Assembly (NCBI RefSeq): GCF_900104065.1
Contig: NZ_FNLC01000008.1
Location: 24,037-88,036, forward strand
DNA from: Natronobacterium texcoconense
GTDB taxonomy: Archaea; Halobacteriota; Halobacteria; Halobacteriales; Natrialbaceae
Length of the DNA: 64,000 nt
Direction of reading: 5' to 3'
In this document: piece after piece, positions 26,631 to 33,819 of the stretch
Position numbering within the stretch: position 1 is the stretch's first letter
Layout of the letters: every line of letters begins with the position of its first letter
The notes under the pieces: generated by a model
The model's database searches: none
What the model was told of the DNA's origin: nothing
Seen by the model: the letters and a program-made list of their open reading frames with translations, nothing else
Made by a program: the position numbers and the translations under genes

Positions 26631-28096
26631 CGCTCTCGATTCACCGACGCGCAAACCACTACGGGTCGCGTCTCGCCGTCGCCGACTACGACGGCGACGA
26701 GCGACGGGAGTACGACTACGACGACCTCGCGGCGATGGCCGACGAGTACGCACGCCGGCTGGCCGACCACGGCGTCGGTCCCGGCGACCCGGTCTGTGTA
26801 CTCTCGCGGAACCGGCCCGAACTGCTCGGGCTGTTCTTCGCCGCCGTCGAAACGGGGGCGATCCTCGCGCCGATCTCCCAGCGGCTCCCCGCCGAGACCG
26901 TCGAAACCCTGCGCGAACGGATCGATCCGGCACTCACGCTGTGCGAAGAGCGGTTCGAGGAACTGGCACCCGACGCGACGACCCTCGAGTCGTTCACCGC
27001 GGGCGAACCGGAGACGACCGAGGTCGAGCGAAACCCGCCGGAGCGCGACGACGACCGGCCCGTACTCTACCTGCACACCGGTGGAACGACCGGCGTCCCA
27101 AAGGTGGTCGTCCTCCCGGCACGCCAGCTCGAGTGGAACTGCATCACCGAAGTGTCGGCCTGGGGACTGGGCAAGGAGGACGTCTCGGCGACCCTGCTGC
27201 CGCTCTTTCACACCGGCGGCTGGAACCTGCTGACGCTGCCGACGCTGTACGCCGGCGGCCGTATCGTCCTCCACCGGGAGTTCGATCCCGTCTCGGCTCT
27301 CGAGTCGATCGAAGCGGAGGGCGTGACGCGAGTGTTCGCCGTCGCCGCTATCTTCCAGGCGATGGCAGCGGCCGATCGGTTCGACGAGACCGACTTCTCG
27401 ACCGTCGAGTGGTTCATGAGTGGCGGCGGCCCCACGCCGACCGCCGTGATGGAAGCGTACCGGGAGCGCGGCCAGCGGTTCACCCAGGGGTACGGGCTGA
27501 CCGAAGGCGGCCCGAACAACCTCTACTTCGACCCCTCACGGTCAGACACCGAAAAGGCCGCCGAGAGCGTCGGCAGGCCGTTCCCCGACTGCTCGGCTCG
27601 CGTCGTCGACGAGGACGGCAACCCGCTTCCCGACGGCGAGACCGGCGAACTCGAGCTCTCGGGACCGGTGACGGCCGCGGGCTACCTCGGGACGGAGGAC
27701 GGCACCTTCGAGGGGCAGTGGGTCTCGACCGGCGACCTCGCGAGACGTGACGAGGACGGTGACTACTACATCACCGGCCGGACGGACAACATGTTCGTCA
27801 GCGGCGGCGAGAACGTCTACCCCGAGGAAATCGAATCGGCGCTCGACCGCCGGGACGACGTCGACGCCGTCGGCGTCGTCGGGATTCCCCACGACCGGTG
27901 GGGAACCGTCCCGAAGGCCGTCGTCGAAGGAGATGATCTCGAGGCCGACGACCTCGAGGCCTACTGCCGGGAACACCTCGCCGGCTACGAGGTGCCCGAG
28001 GCGTTCGAATTCGTCGACGAACTCCCGCGGAGCGGCCCCGGGAAGATCGACCGCGAGGCGCTCGAGACGGAGTTCGGTGCGGGTGAGAACGCGTGA
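26627..28096 (+). CDS. Acyl-CoA synthetase (AMP-forming), second copy in locus
   Basis: 489 residues, overlapping the permease by four bases (ATGA). Adenylation motif LYLHTGGTTGVPKVVVL near 145, TQGYGLTEGGPNN near 285, STGDLARRDEDGDYYITGRTDNMFVSGGENVYPEEIE near 370, and catalytic Lys in GPGKIDREALETEFG at the end. It resembles the ligase at 18766 throughout, so both likely act on related acids. Translational coupling to the importer argues that the imported compound is the substrate. Confidence 0.9.
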   Translation: MTLSIHRRANHYGSRLAVADYDGDERREYDYDDLAAMADEYARRLADHGVGPGDPVCVLSRNRPELLGLFFAAVETGAILAPISQRLPAETVETLRERIDPALTLCEERFEELAPDATTLESFTAGEPETTEVERNPPERDDDRPVLYLHTGGTTGVPKVVVLPARQLEWNCITEVSAWGLGKEDVSATLLPLFHTGGWNLLTLPTLYAGGRIVLHREFDPVSALESIEAEGVTRVFAVAAIFQAMAAADRFDETDFSTVEWFMSGGGPTPTAVMEAYRERGQRFTQGYGLTEGGPNNLYFDPSRSDTEKAAESVGRPFPDCSARVVDEDGNPLPDGETGELELSGPVTAAGYLGTEDGTFEGQWVSTGDLARRDEDGDYYITGRTDNMFVSGGENVYPEEIESALDRRDDVDAVGVVGIPHDRWGTVPKAVVEGDDLEADDLEAYCREHLAGYEVPEAFEFVDELPRSGPGKIDREALETEFGAGENA

Positions 28097-28112
28097 TTGC
28101 GGGGTGGTTCCG

Positions 28113-29135
28113 ATGACGACCGTCGGACTCACCGGCTACGGACGGTACTTCCCCGACGAGACGATAACGGGGGAAGAGATCGCCGAGGAGAACGGCATTC
28201 CCGAGGAGGTGGTCCGCGAGAAGATGGGGATCACGGAGAAGCACGTCTGTCCGCCGGACGAAGACCACGTCACGGATATGTGCGTCGCAGCCGCCGAAGA
28301 CGCGCTCGCGGATGCCGAAATCGGGGCCGAGGAACTCGATCTCGTACTCTACCACGGTAGCGAGTACAAGGACTACGTCGTCTGGTCGGCCGCCGCGAAC
28401 GTCGTCGAGCGACTCGGGGCCGAGACCGCCTACGCCACGGAGAGCCACACGCTCTGTGCGAGCGCGCCGATCGCCGTCCGCCAGGCCAAAGCACAGTTAC
28501 AGGTCGACCACGTCGACGCCGCCCTGCTCGTCGCCGCGAGCCGCGAAGAAGACCTGATCGACTACGGGAACGACCGCTCTTCCTTCATGTTCAACTTCGG
28601 CTCCGGTGCCAGCGCGATGGTGCTCGAGTCCGATCCGGGCGAGCGTTGTCGGGCGACCGTCCACGAGAGCGCCGCCGTCACCGACGGCTCGTTCTCCGAG
28701 GACGTGATCATGCCCGCCGGCGGCTCGCTCGAGCCCCCGAGCGAGGAGACGGTTGCCGAGCGCCGCCACTACCTCGACGTCCCCGATCCGGACGGGATGA
28801 AAGAACGGCTCGAGCCCGTCTCCCTGCCGAACTACCTCGAGGTGGTCGATACGGCGCTCGAGCGATCGGGACGGACCCGGGCGGACGTCGACTTCGTCTC
28901 GATCACCCACATGAAGCGGTCGTTCCACGACCTCGTCTTCGAGGAACTCGGGCTCGATCCCGCGACCGACGGCTACTACCTGGACGAGTACGGCCACGTA
29001 CAAAGCGCCGACCAGATCATCGCGCTCGAAAAGGGCCGACAGGCCGGCCTGCTCGAGGCTGGCGATCTGGTCTGTTTCCTGGCGGCCGGGACCGGATACA
29101 CCTGGTCGGCGACGGTGCTAACCTGGCAGGGCTAA
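28113..29135 (+). CDS. 3-oxoacyl-ACP synthase III-like (thiolase-fold) enzyme
   Basis: 340 residues from ATG 28113, 16 bases after the ligase. KAS III fold marks are the start VGLTGYGRYFPDETITGEEI, MGITEKHVCPPDEDHVTDMCVAAAEDALADAEI, a Cys in ESHTLCASAPIAVRQAK at the nucleophile position (about 112), and FNFGSGASAMVLE. The usual HQAN is replaced by THMKRSFHD (about 265), keeping a His, and the usual GN(T/S)S Asn is replaced by His in DEYGHVQSADQIIALEKG (about 295). It may condense or cleave an acyl-CoA made by the adjacent ligases; function is inferred. Confidence 0.85.
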   Translation: MTTVGLTGYGRYFPDETITGEEIAEENGIPEEVVREKMGITEKHVCPPDEDHVTDMCVAAAEDALADAEIGAEELDLVLYHGSEYKDYVVWSAAANVVERLGAETAYATESHTLCASAPIAVRQAKAQLQVDHVDAALLVAASREEDLIDYGNDRSSFMFNFGSGASAMVLESDPGERCRATVHESAAVTDGSFSEDVIMPAGGSLEPPSEETVAERRHYLDVPDPDGMKERLEPVSLPNYLEVVDTALERSGRTRADVDFVSITHMKRSFHDLVFEELGLDPATDGYYLDEYGHVQSADQIIALEKGRQAGLLEAGDLVCFLAAGTGYTWSATVLTWQG

Positions 29136-29383
29136 TCCCGGCAGTCCTCGAAGTGGTCCACGCAGAGGACCTCGAACACCGTCCCGTCCGATTCGACGTC
29201 GCCACGGGCCGTTTTCTTGAGCAGCGTGATGCCGTACTCGACCTGCTCGTCACACTCGATGCAGTCGCTGGGCTCGCCCTCAGTTCCCTTCGTCTTCGAA
29301 CCCTCGGATCGAATCTCGGCACAGTCCCGACAGAGCCACCACTTGTTGTCGGTGTTCTCGAGTTCGAAGAGTCGATAGGCCAT
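29132..29383 (-). CDS. Small zinc-ribbon protein
   Basis: 83 residues with two CxxC knuckles, WWLCRDCAEIR (about 17-20) and SDCIECDEQVEYG (about 41-44), followed by a C-terminal VLCVDHFEDC, so five to six cysteines that can bind one zinc. Haloarchaea have many such small proteins of unknown role. It is convergent with the KAS III-like gene and their ends overlap by four bases. Confidence 0.75.
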   Translation of the reverse strand: MAYRLFELENTDNKWWLCRDCAEIRSEGSKTKGTEGEPSDCIECDEQVEYGITLLKKTARGDVESDGTVFEVLCVDHFEDCRD

Positions 29384-29393
29384 TTTCGGCTGA

Positions 29394-29472
29394 TACGGTC
29401 TGCTGTAACGATTACCGGCGCAACCGCACGATGATTCGCGGTTGCGCCGTCAATGACTTACAGCAGTCCGTA
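29394..29472. repeat. Dispersed palindromic repeat, copy 1
   Basis: About 79 bases forming a long imperfect inverted repeat. Inner arms CGGCGCAACCGC (29417-29428) and GCGGTTGCGCCG (29438-29449); outer arms TACGGTCTGCTGTAA and TTACAGCAGTCCGTA. It shares its design and much sequence with copies at 42791 and 36211. It sits just upstream of the zinc-ribbon gene, outside any coding region. Confidence 0.75.
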
Positions 29473-29624
29473 TGACTGAACTCGACCGGCGTCGAACAGA
29501 AGACGCAGTTCATACTAGCATCGGGCACGAGCGGGCTTGTCAGCATCTGGCACGAGAGTGCATGGCGCTCGAGGTGGGTGTGAAACGACACGCTTAAACG
29601 GCAGACGGCCATCGTATCACGTGC

Positions 29625-29695
29625 GGGACCGTGGGGTAGTGGTATCCTCTGCGGATGGGGTCCGTAGGACCCGAGTTCAATTCTCGGCGGTCCCA
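29625..29695 (+). tRNA. tRNA-Pro (anticodon GGG)
   Basis: A full cloverleaf can be drawn: acceptor GGGACCG (29625-29631) pairs with CGGTCCC (29688-29694), discriminator A at 29695; D-arm with GGGGTAGTGGTATCC; anticodon stem TGCGG/CCGTA with loop ATGGGGT, anticodon GGG; T-arm ending GAGTTCAATTCTC. No intron and no encoded CCA. The last 21 bases recur downstream, marking this gene as an integration target. Confidence 0.93.
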
Positions 29696-29807
29696 TTTTC
29701 TGTCGCGAACGAACTCGTGAGCGACAGAAACGTGAAGAGCCGAGATTGAACATGCAAGACGCAGCCCTCGAGCGATCGAAGGGAGCGAGTCGGAACGTCT
29801 TGCACCT

Positions 29808-29828
29808 GTTCAATTCTCGGCGGTCCCA
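29808..29828 (+). repeat. Direct repeat of the tRNA-Pro 3' end (att-like)
   Basis: GTTCAATTCTCGGCGGTCCC plus A is identical to 29675-29695, the last 21 bases of the tRNA. It lies 133 bases after the original. Such repeats are left when integrative elements use a tRNA end as attachment site. Confidence 0.8.
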
Positions 29829-29886
29829 CTTCTTCGACGTTGTGAGCGAGGGAGCGACGCGACCGTAGCGACGCGAGGAGAAGACG

Positions 29887-29950
29887 TGGGACCACGAGGT
29901 ATCTCCTTGTGATACCTCGACGGTCCCACTTTTACGAAGTAAAATGGGAC
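29887..29950. repeat. Nested hairpins with degenerate copies of the tRNA end
   Basis: First hairpin: TGGGACC-A-CGAGGTATC (29887-29903) pairs with GATACCTCG-AC-GGTCCCA (29911-29928). Its right arm contains CTCGACGGTCCCA (29916-29928), a one-mismatch copy of the tRNA end. An overlapping hairpin GTCCCA-C-TTTTAC / GTAAAATGGGAC covers 29923-29950. Another GGTCCCAC occurs at 29976-29983. The series suggests successive insertions and deletions at one attachment site. Confidence 0.65.
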
Positions 29951-29992
29951 GAGGGAGCAGCTTTGCTGCGACCGTGGTCCCACTTTTTGTGA

Positions 29993-30676
29993 AGCAACAA
30001 TGAGATCTATATCGCCGACCATCGCTTCGACACCGTTGCTCGAGACGAGCCCGTAGAACGCTACGAGGATCCAACGCCTCGGCTCGAGGCGGAGACCGAC
30101 CACCTGTTGATGACGACGCTGCGGGACATGGGCGAGACCGCCCGCGGCGTGACGGAGACGGTTGCGACCAATGGCGGTGCAACAGTGGACGGCCTTGCCG
30201 ACGAGCTAGGGAAGCATCCCGCGACGATCTACCGGGCGATCAAAGACCTGGACGAGATCCTCGAGCTGGACCAGGGCGAGATCTCGTTCCGCGCCCGGAA
30301 GTACCAGGAGGAACTTCGTGCGCTCGTCGAGTCGGCCGAGTACGCCATCGAGAGTTACGCCGACCGAATCCAGCACGTGATGGGGTTAGCGGACCATATC
30401 GCCGAATCGTCACCGTTCCAGAAGTGGCTGGCTGAGAACGGGGCCGAGGTCATCTACGACGAAAACGGCGAACCCCGACGGGTGCGAATCGACGTGATCC
30501 TATCCGAGCTGAAGTCGAGTAGCTTCGAGAACGTCCAGACGGTCGCGGCCGAAGCCCTCGAGAAGTGGCGGAAGTCGGGCAACGATCCGGCGGTACTCCG
30601 GCGGGCCGAGCTGTCTTGGAAGACTCCCGGCGGCGGGACTGAAGTCGGATTCGTTGGCGCGGTCGCGGACCGCTGA
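29993..30676 (+). pseudogene. 5'-truncated DUF7845-like mobile-element protein
   Basis: The frame is open from just after a stop at 29990, but has no ATG until 30110. Codons 29993-30109 (starting SNNEIYIADHRFDTVARDEP) are protein-like and lead directly into HLLMTTLRDMGETARGV. From memory this matches the C-terminal half of DUF7845 proteins common on haloarchaeal integrative elements, which are about 400 residues or more. A helix-turn-helix follows (GGATVDGLADELGKHPATIYRAIKDLDE), then a helical tail. The break lies exactly at the repeated tRNA-end sequences. A shortened protein from TTG 30107 or ATG 30110 (about 188 residues) might still be made. Confidence 0.7.
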
Positions 30677-30994
30677 ACTGAACTGGATAGTGGCAACACT
30701 ATCCCGCACCCTCTTTTCTGCAACCCTGATTGTACTCTTCGGGTGATTGTTCAACTCTGGTTGTAGTCTCGCCCGTGCCGGGCGGGTTGACGGCGCGATC
30801 ACGCCGCGACGGCTGCGGGTCGGTTTCGCGCTTCGCGCGAAACGCCCCTTGCCGGGTGTCGCCAAGGCGACAGCGCCAAAAAATTACAGCGCCCCACCCC
30901 CGCCTTCGCAGATCTCCAGTTGAAGCACATGAAACAGAGGTGGTTTATATATTTCCACCAGCGGTTCTTTTAGCGATCATGCTGAAAATCAGGT
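30677..30994. other. Intergenic hairpin-rich then AT-rich promoter region
   Basis: No gene is supported. A GC-rich part has hairpins GTTTCGCGC-TTC-GCGCGAAAC (30823-30843) and GTCGCC-AA-GGCGAC (30858-30871). The right end turns AT-rich, with GGTTTATATATTTCC at 30940-30954, a strong TATA-like sequence for the small membrane protein gene that follows. Confidence 0.5.
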
Positions 30995-31216
30995 ATGGCT
31001 ACTACTGTTCGTTGGGTGTGGATCGGGCTAGGATTCATCTGTGCCGTTATTCTTGGTAACATAATATTCAATGAGTTCACAGCTTTGATGGAACCATCGG
31101 GTTTATCCGGAATTGTATTGTTTCTGGTTGATTATTTCTGGATATTCGCTATTTTTCTGGCTATATGTGGCCTGTTATTCCAGTATTACTTTGGTTGGAG
31201 TTTTGATGCCAGATAA
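30995..31216 (+). CDS. Small two-helix membrane protein, unknown
   Basis: 73 residues with hydrophobic segments at about 6-26 and 39-66 (WVWIGLGFICAVILGNIIF; GIVLFLVDYFWIFAIFLAIC). Base composition is much more AT-rich than the core genes, and a good TATA box lies about 45 bases upstream. I recognise no family. Likely acquired with the tRNA-Pro island. Confidence 0.55.
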   Translation: MATTVRWVWIGLGFICAVILGNIIFNEFTALMEPSGLSGIVLFLVDYFWIFAIFLAICGLLFQYYFGWSFDAR

Positions 31217-31394
31217 AGCCCTTAAGGGGACAGGGCAATTGCGGTGCGTGCAGAGCGCGCCGCTCTAGCACAAAGACGAACCGGCCGATTCGGGAGCGTA
31301 TACCGGCGCTGCTCCGCTGATAGGATGGGATACGACCTCGGTAAGCCGTCTTGCCGGATCTGCCTAGAAGCGGCCCGCACGTTTAAACAGTAAA

Positions 31395-31601
31395 ATGGGT
31401 CCAACCACGGTGATGCGCCACCCACAAGATGCCCTACTGATCATATTCGCACTGATCGAACTTGCTCGTGACCACAAAGGTACACCGACCAAAGACCATG
31501 CGACGGAACTCGCAAATCAACACGGACTTGAGCCAATCGAGATTCACCACCAGCTCGAGGACCGCAGCGAGGCTCAATGTTGGGACGAAGATTGTGGCTA
31601 A
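31395..31601 (+). CDS. Small helical protein, possible DNA-binding, unknown
   Basis: 68 residues; starts at ATG 31395 or, more likely by content, ATG 31413 (MRHPQDALLIIFALIELARD). GTPTKDHATELANQHGLEPIEIHHQLE has the spacing of a helix-turn-helix. TTTAAAC at 31382-31388 could be a truncated promoter. The last residues (SEAQCWDEDCG) look like run-on after a frameshift, so the gene may be the 5' part of a longer one. Function unknown. Confidence 0.4.
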   Translation: MGPTTVMRHPQDALLIIFALIELARDHKGTPTKDHATELANQHGLEPIEIHHQLEDRSEAQCWDEDCG

Positions 31602-31716
31602 GGCCAAAGGTCCAAATCAACCGCCCAACCTTCTCGGGGTCTCCAATTGGTCCATACGAAACGATAGGTTGTGAGATCCACGGAAGTATTTCGTTGTGGT
31701 GGAACGAATACTGGTG

Positions 31717-32547
31717 TTATCTTCCACCACTATTATTGTCATAAAAGCTGGATGGCTGGCGAAGGTTTTGAGGTTGAATAGTTTCCCTTGGGTCCTCGTC
31801 ACGTACGTTCTCTGCTTTCACAATGTCCATGAGTGAATCAACTTCGCGTATGTTAAATTTCTGCGACCAGACTAGCTTTTCTTCGACCACATCAGATAAG
31901 TTATTGGAATATCTGAATAAAACTTGGAATTTGAACAGGTCATTCCCAGTATTAACATAGTAATCCTCTTCCTCATCCAAATTCGTTTCTTTGAAACTGT
32001 TGAATCCATTATAGAATATGTGGTCGTTTAATTCAGGATTCCAACATGCTATTACAGTTGAATATGGAACGAATACAGTGACTCCAGTTTCCCCAGCACG
32101 CAGTGCCCCTCTTCCTATAATCTGGTGGCTAACTTCTGTTCCATACTCAGCCATGTATTCTTGCTCTTGTATCTGATTAACTTCGTTCCAAATTATTTCT
32201 TCAGGATTTATTGTTCGATCTAAGTGTGTGTCTGTGTTTTCAGGAAGTGGTGCAATCGAAATTGCCAATTCGATATCTCTAGTCGCCCCAGAACCTATGT
32301 TTGACAGTTCGAAAAAAAGCGCATCATCTTTGACGTACCATTTGTCAATTGTGATAAGAGGCTGGTGGGAAAGTTTAGTCTGCTCTTCCAGTATCTCTCG
32401 CTGTTTTTCCATACTTCTGTACTGTGCAATGTACGCGATAACAAGAAGAAAGGATAATAATACAGAAAGAGCACCTTGGTTTTGGTTTAGAACGTTCAAT
32501 ATTTCCTGTAATAGTTGAACTCCTCTTTCAAAGAATATTGTAGTCAT
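31717..32547 (-). CDS. AT-rich hypothetical protein with N-terminal membrane anchor
   Basis: 276 residues. One membrane helix near 25-42 (GALSVLLSFLLVIAYIAQY) is followed by a short coiled stretch (YRSMEKQREILEEQTKLSHQP), then a strand-rich domain to about 225 with ITIDKWYVKDDALFFELSNIGSGATRDIELAISI, the layout of a recurrent uncharacterised family where a helical anchor presents an Ig-like domain. Strikingly low GC and a less acidic composition mark it as foreign compared with the flanking genes. No motif gives a function; defence or cell-surface roles would be guesses. Confidence 0.7.
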   Translation of the reverse strand: MTTIFFERGVQLLQEILNVLNQNQGALSVLLSFLLVIAYIAQYRSMEKQREILEEQTKLSHQPLITIDKWYVKDDALFFELSNIGSGATRDIELAISIAPLPENTDTHLDRTINPEEIIWNEVNQIQEQEYMAEYGTEVSHQIIGRGALRAGETGVTVFVPYSTVIACWNPELNDHIFYNGFNSFKETNLDEEEDYYVNTGNDLFKFQVLFRYSNNLSDVVEEKLVWSQKFNIREVDSLMDIVKAENVRDEDPRETIQPQNLRQPSSFYDNNSGGR

Positions 32548-32857
32548 GTTTTCTAGGTATTTTGCTTACAATGGATAAACATTATTGGTGTAATCTGATC
32601 ACCTAATCATAACTGTCCCAGCGGATAGTATAGTAGAATATGAACTAAGCTGTCTCCCCCAGGGGTCGCACGTCGACAGAATCCGTTTCCCGAATATGCA
32701 CACGAGCGCGAGTCGGCCGTGTGCATATTGGCCGGTGATCTACTCGAAGGAAGCAGCAACTACTCTGGGAGTCTGATAGAAAACCGCCGATTGCATCCGA
32801 TTTACCCCCATTGAGTGAGGCGAAAAAACTAGGATTTGCGGGGTCGTGTGTACGAGT
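32548..32857. other. AT-rich intergenic region with an 11-base inverted repeat
   Basis: 310 bases without a supported gene. AATATGCACAC (32693-32703) and GTGTGCATATT (32719-32729) are a perfect inverted repeat around a 15-base loop; it may be an operator or a terminator for the gene to its left or right. Confidence 0.5.
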
Positions 32858-33112
32858 ATGCGAATTCGAACTGACGGTGACTACGCTTATCGCGAAGACG
32901 CTATCCAACGAGCAGCGGACTTCTACGACTGTAATAAGACCAAAGCCGTCGTCTCGGCCTGCGAAGACGTCCCCCGACTCGTCGCAGCTGCTCGGCAAAT
33001 TCTCGAGCGGGACGACCTCACCTACGAACAGCGCCGGGAGATCGCGGAGACGCTATCGACTCGAGTAACGAACTTTGGGGTTGAACAAACGGTAACTGTC
33101 GATCGAGATTAG
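32858..33112 (+). CDS. DUF7692-type small haloarchaeal protein
   Basis: 84 residues from ATG 32858 (MRIRTDGDYAYREDAIQRAADFYDCNKTKAVVSACEDV). The pattern R-I-R-T-D-G-D-Y then helix, CNKT, helix is that of DUF7692, small proteins often found on haloarchaeal plasmids and islands. The helix-CNKT-helix part resembles ribbon-helix-helix DNA binders, consistent with an antitoxin-like or regulatory role, but that is inference. Confidence 0.7.
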   Translation: MRIRTDGDYAYREDAIQRAADFYDCNKTKAVVSACEDVPRLVAAARQILERDDLTYEQRREIAETLSTRVTNFGVEQTVTVDRD

Positions 33113-33156
33113 TACAGCGACTCTGTGCGGATTGTTGTACTACAACTGTTCACTCA

Positions 33157-33438
33157 TCAATTATTCTCGGCAGTCGCTTCGATCTCTTCTTCGTAGTTCC
33201 AACCAAGATCATCGTGTTTCTCGTCTTTTGAGCCAGAGATATGCCCCTTAACACTCCGGACGGAGTCTGCTGAAAAGTCGTTGCAGATTGGACACGAGTA
33301 TTTTCCGCTGCTAACAGTCACGTCACTGATGATCTCGTCGAAATCCGGTCGTGAATCTTTGTCGGTCACACACAACCATGTTGGGGGAGTTATTACTAAA
33401 AACCCGCTGCTCGCTCCGTAGAGCGCCTCTAGGCGCAT
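33157..33438 (-). CDS. C2H2-type zinc-finger protein
   Basis: 93 residues. The finger YSCPICNDFSADSVRSVKGHISGSKDEKHDD has Cys at about 49 and 52 and His at about 66 and 74, the haloarchaeal C2H2 pattern in which the second half reads GHISG...KH. The first 35 residues may not be real because there is no later ATG to test. One base separates it from the ORF upstream (33440-33793), so they could be cotranscribed. Possible DNA-binding role. Confidence 0.55.
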   Translation of the reverse strand: MRLEALYGASSGFLVITPPTWLCVTDKDSRPDFDEIISDVTVSSGKYSCPICNDFSADSVRSVKGHISGSKDEKHDDLGWNYEEEIEATAENN

Positions 33439-33439
33439 A

Positions 33440-33793
33440 TTACCTAGATCTCTCTCCTAGACAGTTTCCTAGATCTATTGACGGACAACATACACGTTTT
33501 CGCTCCAGCCGGTCTTCGATGTCCTGCTCGGCAGCGTCAGTCGTTCGCTCGTGTATGCGTTTCTGCTGTTCCTCGCGCGCGACCAGCCGGGCGCCGTATC
33601 GGAGGGCCTCAGACCGTGATCCGAACTTCCCCTCTTCGACGAGTTCGTATCTGATTTCGATCTCACGAATTTCATTGGCTAATCGGTTGCAGTTATCTAT
33701 CGGTAAAATTCCGAGATATATCCGTAGAAACAAATCGTCGCGCTCGGCACTCCCACTTTTTGCGAACAAAAATGGGAGCACGAGATATCGCAA
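33440..33793 (-). CDS. Ribbon-helix-helix-like protein, start unclear
   Basis: The convincing part begins at about residue 39 (ANEIREIEIRYELVEEGKFGSRSEALRYGARLVAREE), a short strand and two helices typical of CopG/RHH DNA-binding proteins, followed by a basic helical tail. The preceding 38 residues cross the att-like hairpin at 33750-33778 and look spurious, yet no ATG, GTG or TTG lies at the expected start (codon TTA). The gene may have lost its start to an insertion event, or use a distant start. Confidence 0.5.
   Translation of the reverse strand: MRYLVLPFLFAKSGSAERDDLFLRIYLGILPIDNCNRLANEIREIEIRYELVEEGKFGSRSEALRYGARLVAREEQQKRIHERTTDAAEQDIEDRLERKRVCCPSIDLGNCLGERSR
33743..33778. repeat. Degenerate tRNA-Pro-end repeat with hairpin, probable right boundary
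   Basis: CTCGGCACTCCCA (33743-33755) matches the tRNA end CTCGGCGGTCCCA in 11 of 13 positions. It is followed by hairpin CTCCCA-C-TTTTTG / CAAAAATGGGAG (33750-33778), the same design as the hairpin at 29923-29950, and then by CACGAGATATCGCAATACCTCG, which parallels 29894-29919. This suggests the element is about 4.1 kb, from the tRNA to here. Confidence 0.6.
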
Positions 33794-33819
33794 TACCTCG
33801 AGGGGTCTACTCGAGCGGG

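Noticed and set aside
27747..28112. N-terminal extension of the KAS III-like protein
   Set aside because: It is out-of-frame sequence of the second acyl-CoA ligase; the family start is MTTVGLTGYGRYFP at 28113.
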